Shown: positions 1-10,342 of the stretch, piece after piece
Position numbering within the stretch: position 1 is the stretch's first letter
Layout: every line of letters starts with the position of its first letter
Assembly (NCBI GenBank): GCA_030158125.1
Contig: JAOATL010000015.1
Coordinates: forward strand, 124,001-188,000
Source of the DNA: Limnohabitans sp.
GTDB taxonomy: Bacteria; Pseudomonadota; Gammaproteobacteria; Burkholderiales; Burkholderiaceae_C
Length of the DNA stretch: 64,000 nucleotides
Reading direction: 5' to 3'
Notes under the pieces: generated by a model
The model's input: the letters and a program-made list of their open reading frames with translations, nothing else
What the model was told of the DNA's origin: nothing
Databases searched by the model: none
Made by a program: the position numbers and the translations under genes

Positions 1-368
1 AAACCCTTGCCGCCAATGGCCACGGCCAAAGGCGTCTTGCCTTCAGTCTGCGTTTCACGCAATTTACCTGTCACGGCGCGCAGCAGGTTGGTGTTCAAGC
101 CACCGCACAACCCTTTGTCCGTGGTCACCACAATGAAGCCCACCGACTTGCCGTCGTTTTGCTTCATGAAGGCGTGCACGTACTCAGGGTTGGCCTGCCC
201 GAGATGAGTCGCAATGGTGCGAATCTTCTCGCTGTAAGGCCGGGCCGTGCGCATACGCTCCTGCGCCTTGCGCATTTTGGAGACGGAAATCATCTCCATG
301 GCCTTGGTGATCTTCTTGGTGTTTTCCACCGATTTGATCTTGGTGCGTAGTTCCTTGCCCGATGCCAT
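1..368 (-). CDS. atpG: ATP synthase subunit gamma (partial, 3' end off window)
   Basis: This is the central rotor shaft of F1, linking the catalytic hexamer to the c-ring. About 122 N-terminal residues are visible. They begin [20 protein letters not shown], the usual start of the gamma coiled-coil helix, and include the conserved [10 protein letters not shown] segment near residue 85. The C-terminal helix lies outside the window. The ATG is preceded by a good AAAGGAG-like ribosome-binding site, and the gene follows atpA by 27 bases, so it is the downstream member of the atp operon. The identity is secure from family knowledge and gene order. Confidence 0.96.
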   Translation of the reverse strand, partial: MASGKELRTKIKSVENTKKITKAMEMISVSKMRKAQERMRTARPYSEKIRTIATHLGQANPEYVHAFMKQNDGKSVGFIVVTTDKGLCGGLNTNLLRAVTGKLRETQTEGKTPLAVAIGGKG

Positions 369-395
369 CAGAGGCTCCTTTTGGTCAGGTAGAAA

Positions 396-1949
396 TTAAG
401 CAAAAGTTTTCTTGAAGGCGGCGACAGCAGCGTTCAACTCGGCTTCGGCATCTTTGTCCAAAGCTTTGGTCTCTTCGATCTTGGCCAACAATGCGGCACA
501 TTTATCTTTGAGGTACGCGTGCAAACCACTTTCGAAGGACAGAATTTTCTTCACGTCGACATCGTCCATGAAACCTTTGTTGACGGCGAACAAAGAAGCA
601 CCCATCAAGCTGATCGATTGTGGGCTGTATTGAGCCTGCTTCAAGAGTTCAGTCACGCGGGCACCGCGGTCGAGTTGTTTGCGTGTGGATTCGTCCAGGT
701 CGGAAGCGAACTGCGCAAACGCAGCCAATTCACGGTACTGCGCCAAGTCGGTACGGATACCGCCAGACTGACCCTTGATGACTTTGGTTTGAGCCGAGCT
801 ACCCACGCGAGACACAGAAATACCGGCGTTAATCGCGGGACGAATACCAGCGTTGAACAGCGATGTTTCCAAGAAGATCTGGCCGTCGGTAATCGAAATC
901 ACGTTGGTTGGCACGAAGGCAGACACGTCACCGGCTTGCGTCTCAATGATTGGCAAAGCTGTGAGTGAACCTGTTTTGCCTTTGACCGCGCCTTTGGTGA
1001 AGGCTTCAACGTACTCAGCGTTGACGCGAGCTGCACGCTCGAGCAAACGGCTGTGGAGATAGAACACGTCGCCAGGATAAGCTTCGCGGCCTGGTGGACG
1101 GCGCAAGAGCAATGACACTTGACGATACGCCACAGCTTGCTTAGACAGATCGTCATAAACGATCAAAGCGTCTTCGCCGCGGTCGCGGAAGTACTCACCC
1201 ATGGTGCAACCAGAGTAGGCTGACACGTATTGCATCGCTGCAGATTCAGAAGCGGAGGCTGCCACCACAATGGTGTAAGCCATGGCGCCAGCTTGTTCCA
1301 ACGCGCGAACCACGTTTTTGATGGAAGAAGCTTTTTGACCAATCGCCACATACACGCAGGTCATGTTCTGACCTTTTTGGTTGATGATGGCGTCGATGGC
1401 CACAGCTGTTTTACCAGTCTGACGGTCACCAATGATCAATTCACGTTGACCACGGCCCACGGGCACCATGGAGTCAATTGACTTCAAACCTGTTTGCATC
1501 GGCTGGTCAACTGATTTACGTGCGATCACACCAGGCGCAACCTTTTCGATCACGTCGGTCATCTTGGCGTTGATAGGGCCTTTGCCGTCAATTGGCTGAC
1601 CCAAAGCGTTGACCACACGGCCAATCAGCTCAGGACCCACGGGCACTTCCAAAATGCGGCCTGTACATTTAACAGTGTCGCCTTCAGAGATGTGCTCGTA
1701 CTCACCCAAAATCACGGCACCGACAGAGTCACGCTCTAAGTTCAAAGCCAAACCGAAGGTGGCAACACCAGCGGCTGTAGCGGGGAACTCGAGCATCTCG
1801 CCTTGCATCACGTCTGACAAACCGTGCACGCGCACGATACCGTCAGTCACGGACACCACGGTGCCTTGGTTACGGATGTCTGCATCAGAAGACAAACCTT
1901 GGATTCGGCTCTTGATCAGCTCAGAAATTTCTGCTGGATTGAGTTGCAT
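396..1949 (-). CDS. atpA: ATP synthase F1 subunit alpha
   Basis: This is the non-catalytic nucleotide-binding subunit of the F1 hexamer and is full length at 517 residues. The Walker A motif GDRQTGKT lies at about residues 174-181. The N-terminal beta-barrel (about 1-95), the nucleotide-binding core and the helical C-terminal domain are all present. The segment [10 protein letters not shown] carries the arginine that reaches into the neighbouring catalytic site. The start [16 protein letters not shown] is the usual N-terminus for betaproteobacteria. It lies between atpH and atpG in the standard operon order. Confidence 0.98.
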   Translation of the reverse strand: MQLNPAEISELIKSRIQGLSSDADIRNQGTVVSVTDGIVRVHGLSDVMQGEMLEFPATAAGVATFGLALNLERDSVGAVILGEYEHISEGDTVKCTGRILEVPVGPELIGRVVNALGQPIDGKGPINAKMTDVIEKVAPGVIARKSVDQPMQTGLKSIDSMVPVGRGQRELIIGDRQTGKTAVAIDAIINQKGQNMTCVYVAIGQKASSIKNVVRALEQAGAMAYTIVVAASASESAAMQYVSAYSGCTMGEYFRDRGEDALIVYDDLSKQAVAYRQVSLLLRRPPGREAYPGDVFYLHSRLLERAARVNAEYVEAFTKGAVKGKTGSLTALPIIETQAGDVSAFVPTNVISITDGQIFLETSLFNAGIRPAINAGISVSRVGSSAQTKVIKGQSGGIRTDLAQYRELAAFAQFASDLDESTRKQLDRGARVTELLKQAQYSPQSISLMGASLFAVNKGFMDDVDVKKILSFESGLHAYLKDKCAALLAKIEETKALDKDAEAELNAAVAAFKKTFA

Positions 1950-1993
1950 GACTCTTTCCTTCTTTCTTTAAATAGATCCGGGCTCTCGCTGCA

Positions 1994-2524
1994 TCACGCA
2001 GTGAGCGCCGCTTTCATTTGTTCCAGACGGGCCTTGACGGAGGTATCTAACACTTCGTCCCCCACGACCACGCGCACGCCACCAATCAGTGACGCATCGA
2101 CCTCAACGCTGACGTTGAGTTTGCGGCCAAAGCGCTTTTCAAGTGTTCCGGACAGATCAGCCAAAGCGGCTGCATCAATGGGGAAAGCACTGTGAACGAT
2201 CGCATCGGCTGTGCCACCTTGTGCATTTTTCAGTGCGCGAAATTGGCTGGCAATTTCGGGCAGCGCCACAAGACGGCGGTTTTCAATGGCCAGACGCAAA
2301 AAGTTCTGAGCTGCTGCTGGCAACGTGGTTTTCACGACACCAGACATCAAATCAAACACTTGCGCGTCGGTCACCTTGGGGTTTTCAGAGAATTGCAGCA
2401 GTTGCGAATTGCTCGCAACTGCGGCAAGCTCGTCGAGCCAAGCTGCAGTACCCGCAAGGTCGGCTGATTGCGCTTTGAAAAGCGCATCAGCGTAAGGGCG
2501 GGCGATGGTTGCAAGTTCTGCCAT
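1994..2524 (-). CDS. atpH: ATP synthase subunit delta
   Basis: This is the peripheral-stalk subunit on top of F1 that ties alpha to the b dimer. It has 176 residues, the usual length. The helical N-terminal domain begins [16 protein letters not shown], and the C-terminal part contains the conserved [17 protein letters not shown]-like segment near residues 146-162. It follows atpF by 23 bases and precedes atpA by 44, in the canonical order. Nothing unusual is visible. Confidence 0.97.
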   Translation of the reverse strand: MAELATIARPYADALFKAQSADLAGTAAWLDELAAVASNSQLLQFSENPKVTDAQVFDLMSGVVKTTLPAAAQNFLRLAIENRRLVALPEIASQFRALKNAQGGTADAIVHSAFPIDAAALADLSGTLEKRFGRKLNVSVEVDASLIGGVRVVVGDEVLDTSVKARLEQMKAALTA

Positions 2525-2547
2525 GGTCTTCTCGGACTGATAAAGGA

Positions 2548-3018
2548 TTACAGCTCGGTCTTCAGACGGTTCAACAGATCAGCATGAACACCAGCATTGA
2601 CTTCCTTGCGGAGAATCTGCTCAGCGCCCTTTACAGCCAATGCCGCAACTTGCTCTCGCAAAGTTTCACGGGCATTCACCGTTTGTTGCTCTGCTTCTGC
2701 TTTCGCGGAAGCAATGATCTTGTTGCCTTCTTCAGTGGCACGGGCTTTGGCTTCTTCGATGATCGTCAAAGCACGGCGCTCGGCATCAGCCAAGCGAGTG
2801 GCCGTTTCGTTGCGTGAGGTGGCCAATTCAGCTTCCACGCGCTGGTTTGCAGCAGCGAGTTCTGATTTGGCTTTGTCAGCAGCGGCGAGGCCGTCGGCGA
2901 TTTTTTGAGCTCGTTCATCCAAAGCGGCTGCAAGCGGTGGCCACACGAATTTCATCGTGAACAGCACCAGAATTGCAAAAACAATGGCTTGAACAAACAG
3001 GGTTGCATTGATACTCAC
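2548..3018 (-). CDS. atpF: ATP synthase Fo subunit b
   Basis: This is the peripheral-stalk b subunit, 156 residues. One N-terminal membrane helix (about residues 5-27, rich in V, F, I and L) is followed by a long, charged, alanine-rich helix that forms the parallel coiled coil bound by delta. The length equals the E. coli protein. It sits 31 bases after atpE and 23 bases before atpH, consistent with translation from one polycistronic message. Confidence 0.97.
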   Translation of the reverse strand: MSINATLFVQAIVFAILVLFTMKFVWPPLAAALDERAQKIADGLAAADKAKSELAAANQRVEAELATSRNETATRLADAERRALTIIEEAKARATEEGNKIIASAKAEAEQQTVNARETLREQVAALAVKGAEQILRKEVNAGVHADLLNRLKTEL

Positions 3019-3049
3019 GGCAACACCTTTCTTTTGGTTGTTGCAGGAA

Positions 3050-3298
<249 letters not shown>

Positions 3299-3359
3299 TT
3301 AATTGCTCCTATGGATGATGATGGAAAGGTTGAGAAAAAACTAAACTAAATTGTGACGC

Positions 3360-4205
3360 TTAGTGAGCGTCGTGCGCTTGACCGATGTAGACCAAAGTCA
3401 ACATCATGAAAATGAAGGCTTGCAAAGCCACGATCAAGATATGGAAGATGGCCCAGATGGAGCCAGCGATCACATGACCGATGGGCAACAAAATGCCCGT
3501 CAATGACATGGCGGCTGTACCACCCATCAAAGCGATCAACATGAAAATCAGTTCGCCGGCATACATGTTGCCGAACAATCGCATACCGTGTGACACGGTT
3601 TTGGCGACGAATTCAATCATTTGGAAAACGAAGTTGAAAGGCCACAAAATGGGGTGCGCACCGAAGGGCGCTGTGGTCAACTCGTGAAACCAGCCGCCAA
3701 TGCCCTTGATCTTGATGTTGTAGTACACACAAATCAACAACACGGAAACAGACATGCCCAAAGTACTGGACAGGTCGGCCGTTGGCACAACGCGGAAATA
3801 GTGAATGCTGCTGTCAAGGCCCGTCCAAGCAAACAGCATGTGGAACAGGTCGACAGGCAAGAAGTCCATCGAGTTGAGCAAGAAGATCCAAACAAACACA
3901 GTGAGCGCCAAAGGCGACACCAGCTTGCGGCTTTCGGCACTGTGGATGATGCCCTTGGCTTGTGAGTCAACCATCTCAAACAAGATTTCGACAGCGGCTT
4001 GGAAGCGGCCTGGCACGCCAGATGTGGCTTTGCGTGCGGCTTTCCACAAAAGCAAACTGCCGACGACACCCAACAACACACCCCAAAAAATGGAGTCGAT
4101 GTTGAAGACTGAAAAGTCAATCACACCCGCCATCGGCTTGTTTTGCAGATGGGTCAGATGGTGGCCGATGTATTCACCGGCGCTGGGAGCGTTTGCAGCT
4201 GACAT
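3360..4205 (-). CDS. atpB: ATP synthase Fo subunit a
   Basis: This is the stator channel subunit that passes protons to the c-ring. It has 281 residues, with about five or six membrane segments. The essential arginine is Arg209 in HGMRLFGNMYAGEL, and conserved polar residues follow it. The spacing to atpE is 61 bases and to atpI upstream 39 bases. The identity is certain from the Arg motif and gene order. Confidence 0.97.
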   Translation of the reverse strand: MSAANAPSAGEYIGHHLTHLQNKPMAGVIDFSVFNIDSIFWGVLLGVVGSLLLWKAARKATSGVPGRFQAAVEILFEMVDSQAKGIIHSAESRKLVSPLALTVFVWIFLLNSMDFLPVDLFHMLFAWTGLDSSIHYFRVVPTADLSSTLGMSVSVLLICVYYNIKIKGIGGWFHELTTAPFGAHPILWPFNFVFQMIEFVAKTVSHGMRLFGNMYAGELIFMLIALMGGTAAMSLTGILLPIGHVIAGSIWAIFHILIVALQAFIFMMLTLVYIGQAHDAH

Positions 4206-4244
4206 TCTCTAGGCTCTTCTTAAATAACTTTTAAATTCATCAAC

Positions 4245-4769
4245 TCAGGCAACCGGGTGAAACACTTTGCGCCAGGCAAACACCACCCAATAGACCTTCA
4301 TCGTGATCACAAGGCCCACCAACATGGCAGGCCAACTTAAATCTTTGACTAACCAGACCGCCGCATAAAGCATGGCAATCGTGAGGCCAATCTTGACCAT
4401 CTCCCACAGCAAAAACCCAAAAACTGCCGTTCCTGAGTTCACAGTGCTTGCTTTACTGGTTAAGCCCCGCGCGAACAACGCTGCAGGGACCACCACCGCC
4501 AAACCACCGTAAGCTGCCGACCATGCCGCCGCAACCCGCCCTGTGAAGAGCCAAGTCAAAGCCGCAACGATCGCACCAACCAGCATTTGCGCCAAAACCA
4601 CGCGCCAAATGGAGAGAAGCGGCTGCTGGCGGCGCAGTTGTTGCACCTCCTCTGCAGTTAACGGCTTGAATTCGTCGATGTCATGCGTCTCATCTGATGC
4701 GTATGCTTGATACACAGGGTGAGCAGCTTTGACACCAGCGACTGCGCCGTCTTCGTACACTGTCTTCAT
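4245..4769 (-). CDS. atpI: ATP synthase subunit I (AtpI)
   Basis: This is the first gene of the atp operon. AtpI-type proteins are small membrane proteins thought to help c-ring assembly. I chose the ATG that gives MKTVYEDGAVAGVKAAHPVY (174 residues); a longer reading frame upstream adds 15 residues that look like untranslated leader. A cytosolic N-terminal part of about 65 residues, containing PLTAEEVQQLRRQQPL, is followed by four hydrophobic segments. The sequence is poorly conserved across bacteria, so the call rests on topology and position directly before atpB. Confidence 0.88.
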   Translation of the reverse strand: MKTVYEDGAVAGVKAAHPVYQAYASDETHDIDEFKPLTAEEVQQLRRQQPLLSIWRVVLAQMLVGAIVAALTWLFTGRVAAAWSAAYGGLAVVVPAALFARGLTSKASTVNSGTAVFGFLLWEMVKIGLTIAMLYAAVWLVKDLSWPAMLVGLVITMKVYWVVFAWRKVFHPVA

Positions 4770-4852
4770 CTGGCAAATCTTGTGGCGGAATTTTGAGCCC
4801 CTATGTTTACACACAGGTTACAGAAATATCCCTAGGTTCCGCAAAGCTTACG

Positions 4853-4858
4853 ATTATA
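4853..4858 (-). promoter_or_regulatory. Candidate -10 element of the atp operon promoter
   Basis: A perfect TATAAT lies on the minus strand, about 84 bases upstream of the atpI start codon. I cannot see a convincing -35 hexamer at 16-18 bases, so this is only a plausible promoter. The predicted transcript would carry a leader of about 75 bases. Confidence 0.4.
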
Positions 4859-4939
4859 AGTGAAAACCCATATGCGCAAAACAAGACACAATCGAAGTTC
4901 TTAAATTCTTCTCATTTGCGCTTCAACGGGTGCCCCTCT

Positions 4940-5386
4940 ATGTACGAACTCATTAAATTTACCCACTTGGCAGCAGGTGTTATTTGGCTGGGCGGCATGG
5001 CCACCATGATCTGGGCCGTGCGCCCGGCGGCCATTGCTTTATTTGAGCCCCCCATTCGTTTGCCCTTTTTGGCAAACGTCATGGCGCGCTTTTTCAAGGT
5101 GGTGGTGGCCTGCATCTTTTTGTTGCTGCTGACGGGCGGCGCCATGCTGGTGGGCGTTGACATGAAGTTGGCGCCAAAAGGCTGGCATACCATGTTGGGC
5201 ATCGGCACCTTGATGTGCCTTATTTTTGGTCACATCTATGCCGGTCCATTTCGAAAAATGAAATTGGCTTTGGCCCAGGCAGACTTGCCATCCGCCGCAG
5301 CACAATTGGCCAAAATACACCCCCTGATGATTTTGAATTTCGCACTCGGCTGGTTAGCTGTTGGTGCGGTGGTCATCTGGCGATAA
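4940..5386 (+). CDS. CopD-like integral membrane protein
   Basis: A 148-residue protein with four hydrophobic segments. It starts MYELIKFTHLAAGVIWLGGM, which matches the first helix of the CopD/HemJ-like superfamily: a His in helix 1 followed by a Trp-Gly-Gly motif. A second His pair appears as LIFGHIYAGPFRKM and KIHPLMILNF. These histidines suggest haem or metal binding, but no function can be assigned. I chose this ATG because the reading frame upstream lacks hydrophobic character. It is divergent from atpI across a 170-base gap and lies 17 bases upstream of ybeD. A true HemJ is encoded separately at 29988-30416, so this is probably a paralogue. Confidence 0.75.
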   Translation: MYELIKFTHLAAGVIWLGGMATMIWAVRPAAIALFEPPIRLPFLANVMARFFKVVVACIFLLLLTGGAMLVGVDMKLAPKGWHTMLGIGTLMCLIFGHIYAGPFRKMKLALAQADLPSAAAQLAKIHPLMILNFALGWLAVGAVVIWR

Positions 5387-5403
5387 GTTTTATTCTCTAG
5401 ACC

Positions 5404-5706
5404 ATGATGAGCGCCTCTCACCCCCCCCCCTTCAACGACGATCCTCGCAAAGAGTCCCTGATTGAATATCCATGCGACTTTCCCATCAAGGTTATGGGTG
5501 CACGCGTAGACGGCTTTGCAGAAGCCATGGCCGAAGTGGCCAAGCAGTTCGACCCTGGCTTCAATCCAGCCACCATTGAAATGCGCCCCAGCAAAGCCGG
5601 CAATTACCTGAGCGTCACCTTGACCATCAAGGCCACCAGCAGAGAACAGCTGGACAACCTGTACCGCGCACTGACCGGCCACCCCATGGTCAAAGTAGCC
5701 CTCTGA
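5404..5706 (+). CDS. ybeD: YbeD/DUF493 family protein
   Basis: A 100-residue ferredoxin-like-fold protein of the YbeD family, which is commonly encoded directly upstream of lipB. The conserved part runs from RKESLIEYPCDFPIKVMG (about residue 15) to the C-terminal HPMVKVAL. Its role is uncertain; an ACT-like regulatory function linked to lipoate metabolism is usually proposed. The extreme N-terminus contains a run of ten cytosines (5421-5430) encoding the end of His and three Pro. A one-base slip there would shift the frame before the conserved domain. Two adjacent ATG codons are possible starts, and neither has a strong ribosome-binding site. Confidence 0.9.
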   Translation: MMSASHPPPFNDDPRKESLIEYPCDFPIKVMGARVDGFAEAMAEVAKQFDPGFNPATIEMRPSKAGNYLSVTLTIKATSREQLDNLYRALTGHPMVKVAL

Positions 5707-5724
5707 CACTTCAAAGCACTGCAC

Positions 5725-6393
5725 ATGTTGGTCAAACATTCAGGGCAGGTGGCCTATTTAGACACCTACCAAGCCATGCAAGATTTCACGGCGCACCGAA
5801 CGCCCGAAACAAGCGATGAGCTGTGGCTCTGCGAGCACCCTCCCGTTTTCACGCAGGGCTTGGCCGGCCTAGCGGGCCATGTGCTGAATGCGGGTGATAT
5901 TCCTGTCATTGCCACCAACCGCGGCGGTCAGGTCACCTACCACGGTCCCGGCCAAGTGATGGCCTACCCCTTGGTCAACTTGCAGCGCGCGGGCTACTTT
6001 GTCAAAGAATATGTTTACCGATTAGAAGAGGCCGTGATACGCACCTTGTCACACTTCGGTGTCACAGGTCACAGAGTGCCCAATGCGCCTGGCATTTATG
6101 TTCGATTGGCCGATCCTTTTGCGCACACCGCCCTCACGGGCCCTGCAGTGCCCACGGACCCCTTCAAAGGACTTGGCAAAATCAGCGCACTGGGCATCAA
6201 AGTCAGCCGACAATGCACCTACCATGGCTTGGCACTGAACGTGAAGATGGACCTCGAACCCTTTCAGCGCATCAACCCTTGCGGCTATGCCGGACTCCAA
6301 ACCGTGGACCTTTTTACAATCGGGGTTCAGACCACTTGGGACGAAGCGGCCGATGTATTGGCACACAAGCTCACGCCCTTGCTGTCGCCCTGA
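5725..6393 (+). CDS. lipB: Octanoyltransferase (lipoyl/octanoyl-ACP:protein transferase)
   Basis: LipB moves the octanoyl group from acyl carrier protein to lipoyl domains, the first step of lipoate synthesis. The 222-residue sequence has the signature [13 protein letters not shown] (about residues 71-83). It also has the active-site Lys and Cys region [20 protein letters not shown], where Cys is the acyl carrier. It lies 18 bases after ybeD and 37 bases before lipA, so the product is handed to the next enzyme encoded in the operon. Confidence 0.97.
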   Translation: MLVKHSGQVAYLDTYQAMQDFTAHRTPETSDELWLCEHPPVFTQGLAGLAGHVLNAGDIPVIATNRGGQVTYHGPGQVMAYPLVNLQRAGYFVKEYVYRLEEAVIRTLSHFGVTGHRVPNAPGIYVRLADPFAHTALTGPAVPTDPFKGLGKISALGIKVSRQCTYHGLALNVKMDLEPFQRINPCGYAGLQTVDLFTIGVQTTWDEAADVLAHKLTPLLSP

Positions 6394-6430
6394 TGTCGAC
6401 CCAAAGTCTCTGTGACACCGAAAGAATGCA

Positions 6431-7432
6431 ATGACCAAAGATACCGATGCCACACGCAATGTTGTGCGTGTGGCGCAAACTGTCGAGAACTACGATGCCA
6501 GCGCCAAGCAAAAAGCGGCGGCCAAACTGTCACGCATTCCCATCAAGGTTGAACCTGGTGAAGTGCTGAAAAAACCAGATTGGATTCGCGTCAAAGCAGG
6601 TTCCCCCACCACACGCTTTTACGAAATCAAAGACGTGCTGCGCAAAAACAAATTGGTGACAGTTTGCGAAGAAGCCAGCTGCCCCAACATCGGCGAATGC
6701 TTTGGCAAAGGCACGGCCACCTTCATGATCATGGGTGACAAATGCACGCGCCGCTGTCCGTTTTGCGATGTGGGTCACGGTCGACCCGACCCCCTGGACA
6801 TCCATGAGCCAGGCAACTTGGCACGCACCATTGCCGATTTGAAACTCAGCTATGTGGTCATCACCAGCGTCGACCGCGACGACTTGCGCGACGGCGGTGC
6901 AGGCCACTTTGTGGATTGCATTCGCGAAACACGCGCCCTGTCACCCACCACACAAATTGAAGTGTTGGTGCCCGACTTTCGCGGCCGCGACGATCGCGCT
7001 TTGGAAATCCTAAAAGCAGCACCTCCCGATGTGATGAACCACAACCTGGAAACCGTGCCGCGTTTGTACAAAGAAGTGCGTCCGGGTTCCGACTACCAGT
7101 TCTCATTGCAACTGCTGAAAAAATTCAAAGCGCTGTTTCCCAACATTCCCACCAAATCTGGCCTGATGGTGGGCTTGGGTGAAACTGACGAAGAAATTCT
7201 GGCGGTGATGCGCGAGATGCGCGCTCACAATATCGAGATGCTGACCTTGGGTCAGTACTTGGCCCCTTCCAACAGCCACTTGCCCGTGAAACGCTACGTG
7301 CATCCAGACACCTTCAAAATGTTTGAAGAGAAAGCTTACGAAATGGGCTTCACACACGCCGCGGTGGGCGCCATGGTTCGCTCCAGCTACCACGCAGATC
7401 AACAAGCACACGCGGCAAGTTTGGCGCGCTGA
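6431..7432 (+). CDS. lipA: Lipoyl synthase (radical SAM)
   Basis: LipA inserts two sulfur atoms into protein-bound octanoyl groups. The 333-residue sequence has both cluster motifs. [13 protein letters not shown] binds the auxiliary, sacrificed [4Fe-4S] cluster, and CTRRCPFC is the CxxxCxxC radical SAM motif. The C-terminal RSSYHADQ contains the Ser ligand expected in the family. The stop codon overlaps the start of the next gene by one base (TGATG), which suggests translational coupling. Confidence 0.98.
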   Translation: MTKDTDATRNVVRVAQTVENYDASAKQKAAAKLSRIPIKVEPGEVLKKPDWIRVKAGSPTTRFYEIKDVLRKNKLVTVCEEASCPNIGECFGKGTATFMIMGDKCTRRCPFCDVGHGRPDPLDIHEPGNLARTIADLKLSYVVITSVDRDDLRDGGAGHFVDCIRETRALSPTTQIEVLVPDFRGRDDRALEILKAAPPDVMNHNLETVPRLYKEVRPGSDYQFSLQLLKKFKALFPNIPTKSGLMVGLGETDEEILAVMREMRAHNIEMLTLGQYLAPSNSHLPVKRYVHPDTFKMFEEKAYEMGFTHAAVGAMVRSSYHADQQAHAASLAR

Positions 7433-8316
7433 TGAGCGCATCCGTTCGCTCCGCTTGGCTGGCACTTGGTGCCATTGCATTGTGGGCCACCTTGGCGCCT
7501 GTAGGGGTGCGCCTGTCGCACTTGCCGCCCTTCCTCACAGCCGGCTGCGCCTTGTTGATCGGCAGCTTGGTGGCACTGCCTTGGTCTGGTTTTAAGTGGC
7601 GCTTGGCGCTGGTGCCCGCATCCACTTTGGCCTTGGGCATCTACGGCCTGTTCGGTTACCACTTTTTATTGTTCGTTGCGTTTCGCATGGCACCTGCCGT
7701 ACAAGCCAACTTGGTCAACTACCTGTGGCCTTTGCTGATTGTGGTGTTGGCACCGCTGTTCAACAAACACATCCACTTGAAACTTCGCCAGGTCATTGCA
7801 GCCATGGCCGGATTTGCTGGCGCAGCCTTGGTCATGACCGGCGGCAAGGCCATCAGTGCAGATTTCAACTTGGGCTACTTGGCAGCTTTGGCTTCGGCTT
7901 TCATCTGGGCCACCTACTCGCTCATGACCCAACGCGTCACAGCTTTTCACACAGCCGCCATCGGCACCTTCGGCCTGGTGTCAGGCCTGTTGTCTGTGGC
8001 TTGCCACTTTGCACTCGAAGCGCCCGTGCGCATCAACGCACAAGACGCTGGTCTGTTGGCATGGATGGGTCTGGGTCCATTGGGTTTGGCTTTTTACTTG
8101 TGGGATGCCGCGCTTAAAAATGGCAACGCGCAGCAAATTGGTTTGCTCAGTTTCATCACGCCATTGGGCTCTACGGTGCTGCTGTTGATTGACCGCCAAG
8201 AAGCGCTCACACCGCTCGTGGCATGGGCTGGCTTGTTGATTGTGGGGGGTGCGTGGTTGGGTAGAAACACCGGGCCGCAGGATGCAGCCAACGACCCACG
8301 CTTTGACCCGCCCTGA
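7432..8316 (+). CDS. EamA/DMT-family transporter
   Basis: A 294-residue protein with about ten hydrophobic segments arranged as two EamA repeats, typical of drug/metabolite exporters. Its start overlaps the lipA stop by one base, so it is the last gene of the ybeD-lipB-lipA unit. The substrate cannot be inferred from sequence; the lipoate context may simply be positional. Its end faces ptsI across 14 bases without a visible terminator. Confidence 0.85.
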   Translation: MSASVRSAWLALGAIALWATLAPVGVRLSHLPPFLTAGCALLIGSLVALPWSGFKWRLALVPASTLALGIYGLFGYHFLLFVAFRMAPAVQANLVNYLWPLLIVVLAPLFNKHIHLKLRQVIAAMAGFAGAALVMTGGKAISADFNLGYLAALASAFIWATYSLMTQRVTAFHTAAIGTFGLVSGLLSVACHFALEAPVRINAQDAGLLAWMGLGPLGLAFYLWDAALKNGNAQQIGLLSFITPLGSTVLLLIDRQEALTPLVAWAGLLIVGGAWLGRNTGPQDAANDPRFDPP

Positions 8317-8330
8317 AAGCGCGCGCAGAC

Positions 8331-10076
8331 CTACAACAAACTGGCAGGGTCTTCAGAGTCCAGCACTTGCAGCGCCAGTGCCTTGAGTTTTTCTGTATCG
8401 GCTCGCAAAATTTGTTGCTTCACTTGCAACACTTGCGACGGGTGCATTGAAAAACTGCGAAGACCCATGCCCAACAACAAACGGGTCATGTTGACATCGC
8501 CCGCCATCTCGCCGCACACCGACACACTCTTGCCCTGCGCTGCGCCTTCGGCAATGGTGTCAGCCACCAAACGCAAAACTGCCGGGTGCAAAGGGTCGTA
8601 CAAATGCGCCACGCTTTCGTCGGCGCGGTCAATGGCCAAGGTGTATTGAATCAAGTCGTTGGTGCCAATCGACAAGAAATCGAAATGTTTCAAGAACAAT
8701 TTCAAGGACAGCGCAGCTGCGGGGATTTCAATCATGGCCCCCAAGCGCACATGGCCGTAGGCCACGCCGCGCGCATCCAAATCAAGCTGGGCTTGCTTGA
8801 CCAGCGCCAGCGTTTGATGAATTTCACTGGCATGCGCCAACATGGGCACCAGCAAGTTCACTTTGCCCAAAGCGGCTGCACGCAAAATGGCGCGCAGTTG
8901 CGTTAAGAACATTTCTGGGTCTGCCAAGCTCCAACGGATGGCGCGCAAACCCAATGCAGGATTCAAATGCGCGGCATCGTGGCGCGCTTCGTCCAAGGGT
9001 TTGTCAGCGCCCACATCCACAGTTCGAATGGTGACCGGCAAACCCTGCATGCCTTCAACAGCACGGCGGTATTGCTGAAACTGTTCTTCTTCATCGGGCA
9101 AGTGACCTTGTCTGCCCATGAACAAAAATTCACTTCGGAAAAGGCCCACACCCACCGCACCCACCAAGATGGCCGCATCGGCATCTTCTGGCATTTCAAT
9201 GTTGGCCAAGAGTTCAATTTTTTGACCATCCAAGGTCACAGCAGGTGTATGCCGCAACCGCGTCAGGCGCTCGCGCTCCAGATCGCCTTGGCGTTGCTTG
9301 AACCCATACTCGGCCAAGATGATGGGCGAGGGGTCCACAATGACCACGCCCATGTCGCCATCGATGATGACCCAATCGTCTTGGCGAATCAGCTGGCTGG
9401 CGCTGCGGGCACCCACCACGGCAGGAATGTCCAAACTCCGCGCCACGATGGCGGTGTGTGACGTTTTGCCGCCCACATCCGTCACAAAACCAGTGAACAC
9501 GCTTTGCTTGAACTGCAGCATGTCGGCAGGCGACAAGTCATGCGCAACCAGTACCAGTGGCACATCCATGGTGTCACCCAATTGCAACTCTTGTTGAGGG
9601 CGCACATGCGGCTTGATTCGAACAACGGGTGAAGTCCCGCCTTTCAAGAAATGCAAAACGCGCTCGGTGACTTGCTCCAGATCCGATTTGCGCTCGCGCA
9701 AATAAGCGTCTTCCATTTCGTCGAATTGGCGGCCAATGACTTCCATCTGGCTGCTCACAGCCCACTCCGCGTTGTAAAGCCTGTCTTCAATCCAGTGCTT
9801 CACACCCATGGACAAGCTCTCGTCCTCCAACAGCATCAAGTGCACATCGAGCAACGCGCCAAGCTCTGGCGGGGCGTCGTCTGTCAAATCTTTTTGCAGT
9901 CTTCTCAGCTCTTCAATCACGGCATCACGTGCTAACCGTAATCGAACAATTTCAGCTTCAACTTGTTCTGGTTGAATGAAATAGTGGGCAACGTCCACGC
10001 GACTGGAGGCAACCAGTACCGCGCGTCCAATGGCGATGCCTCTGGCAACCGCCAAGCCATGAATGCTGAATGTCAT
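8331..10076 (-). CDS. ptsI: PTS enzyme I (phosphoenolpyruvate-protein phosphotransferase)
   Basis: EI takes phosphate from PEP and passes it to HPr. The 581-residue sequence has the phosphorylated His207 in GGKTSHTAIVARS. It also has the PEP-binding barrel with SIGTNDLIQYTLAIDR and the catalytic Cys in VSVCGEMAGD. It overlaps ptsH by four bases (ATGA). No EIIB or EIIC permease is nearby, so this phosphorelay is more likely regulatory than a sugar importer, as is common in betaproteobacteria. Confidence 0.97.
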   Translation of the reverse strand: MTFSIHGLAVARGIAIGRAVLVASSRVDVAHYFIQPEQVEAEIVRLRLARDAVIEELRRLQKDLTDDAPPELGALLDVHLMLLEDESLSMGVKHWIEDRLYNAEWAVSSQMEVIGRQFDEMEDAYLRERKSDLEQVTERVLHFLKGGTSPVVRIKPHVRPQQELQLGDTMDVPLVLVAHDLSPADMLQFKQSVFTGFVTDVGGKTSHTAIVARSLDIPAVVGARSASQLIRQDDWVIIDGDMGVVIVDPSPIILAEYGFKQRQGDLERERLTRLRHTPAVTLDGQKIELLANIEMPEDADAAILVGAVGVGLFRSEFLFMGRQGHLPDEEEQFQQYRRAVEGMQGLPVTIRTVDVGADKPLDEARHDAAHLNPALGLRAIRWSLADPEMFLTQLRAILRAAALGKVNLLVPMLAHASEIHQTLALVKQAQLDLDARGVAYGHVRLGAMIEIPAAALSLKLFLKHFDFLSIGTNDLIQYTLAIDRADESVAHLYDPLHPAVLRLVADTIAEGAAQGKSVSVCGEMAGDVNMTRLLLGMGLRSFSMHPSQVLQVKQQILRADTEKLKALALQVLDSEDPASLL

Positions 10077-10342
10077 TCACCCTCGCCAAATTTATCGGCA
10101 ATCAAGGCCAACATAGCGTCTAGCGCCTCTTGGGCTTGTTCACCATCGGTGTCAATGACCACCTCACTGCCTATGCCAGCAGCCAACATCATCACGCCCA
10201 TGATGCTTTTGGCATTCACTCGGCGCTCACCTTTGGCCATCCAAACTTCGCAAGGGAAACTGCCCGCCAACTTGGTCAATTTGGCAGAGGCACGGGCGTG
10301 AAGTCCCAATTTATTGCTGATGGTCGTGGTAGCTTGGGGCAT
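10073..10342 (-). CDS. ptsH: HPr phosphocarrier protein
   Basis: This is the 89-residue phosphocarrier between EI and EIIA. His15 lies in KLGLHARAS, and Ser46 lies in NAKSIMGVMML. The Ser region matches proteins phosphorylated by HPr kinase (HprK), which Burkholderiales encode elsewhere. The chosen ATG (MPQATTTISNKLGL) gives the family length; it lies inside the end of the EIIA gene, a 32-base overlap. The ptsI start overlaps its stop. Confidence 0.95.
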   Translation of the reverse strand: MPQATTTISNKLGLHARASAKLTKLAGSFPCEVWMAKGERRVNAKSIMGVMMLAAGIGSEVVIDTDGEQAQEALDAMLALIADKFGEGE

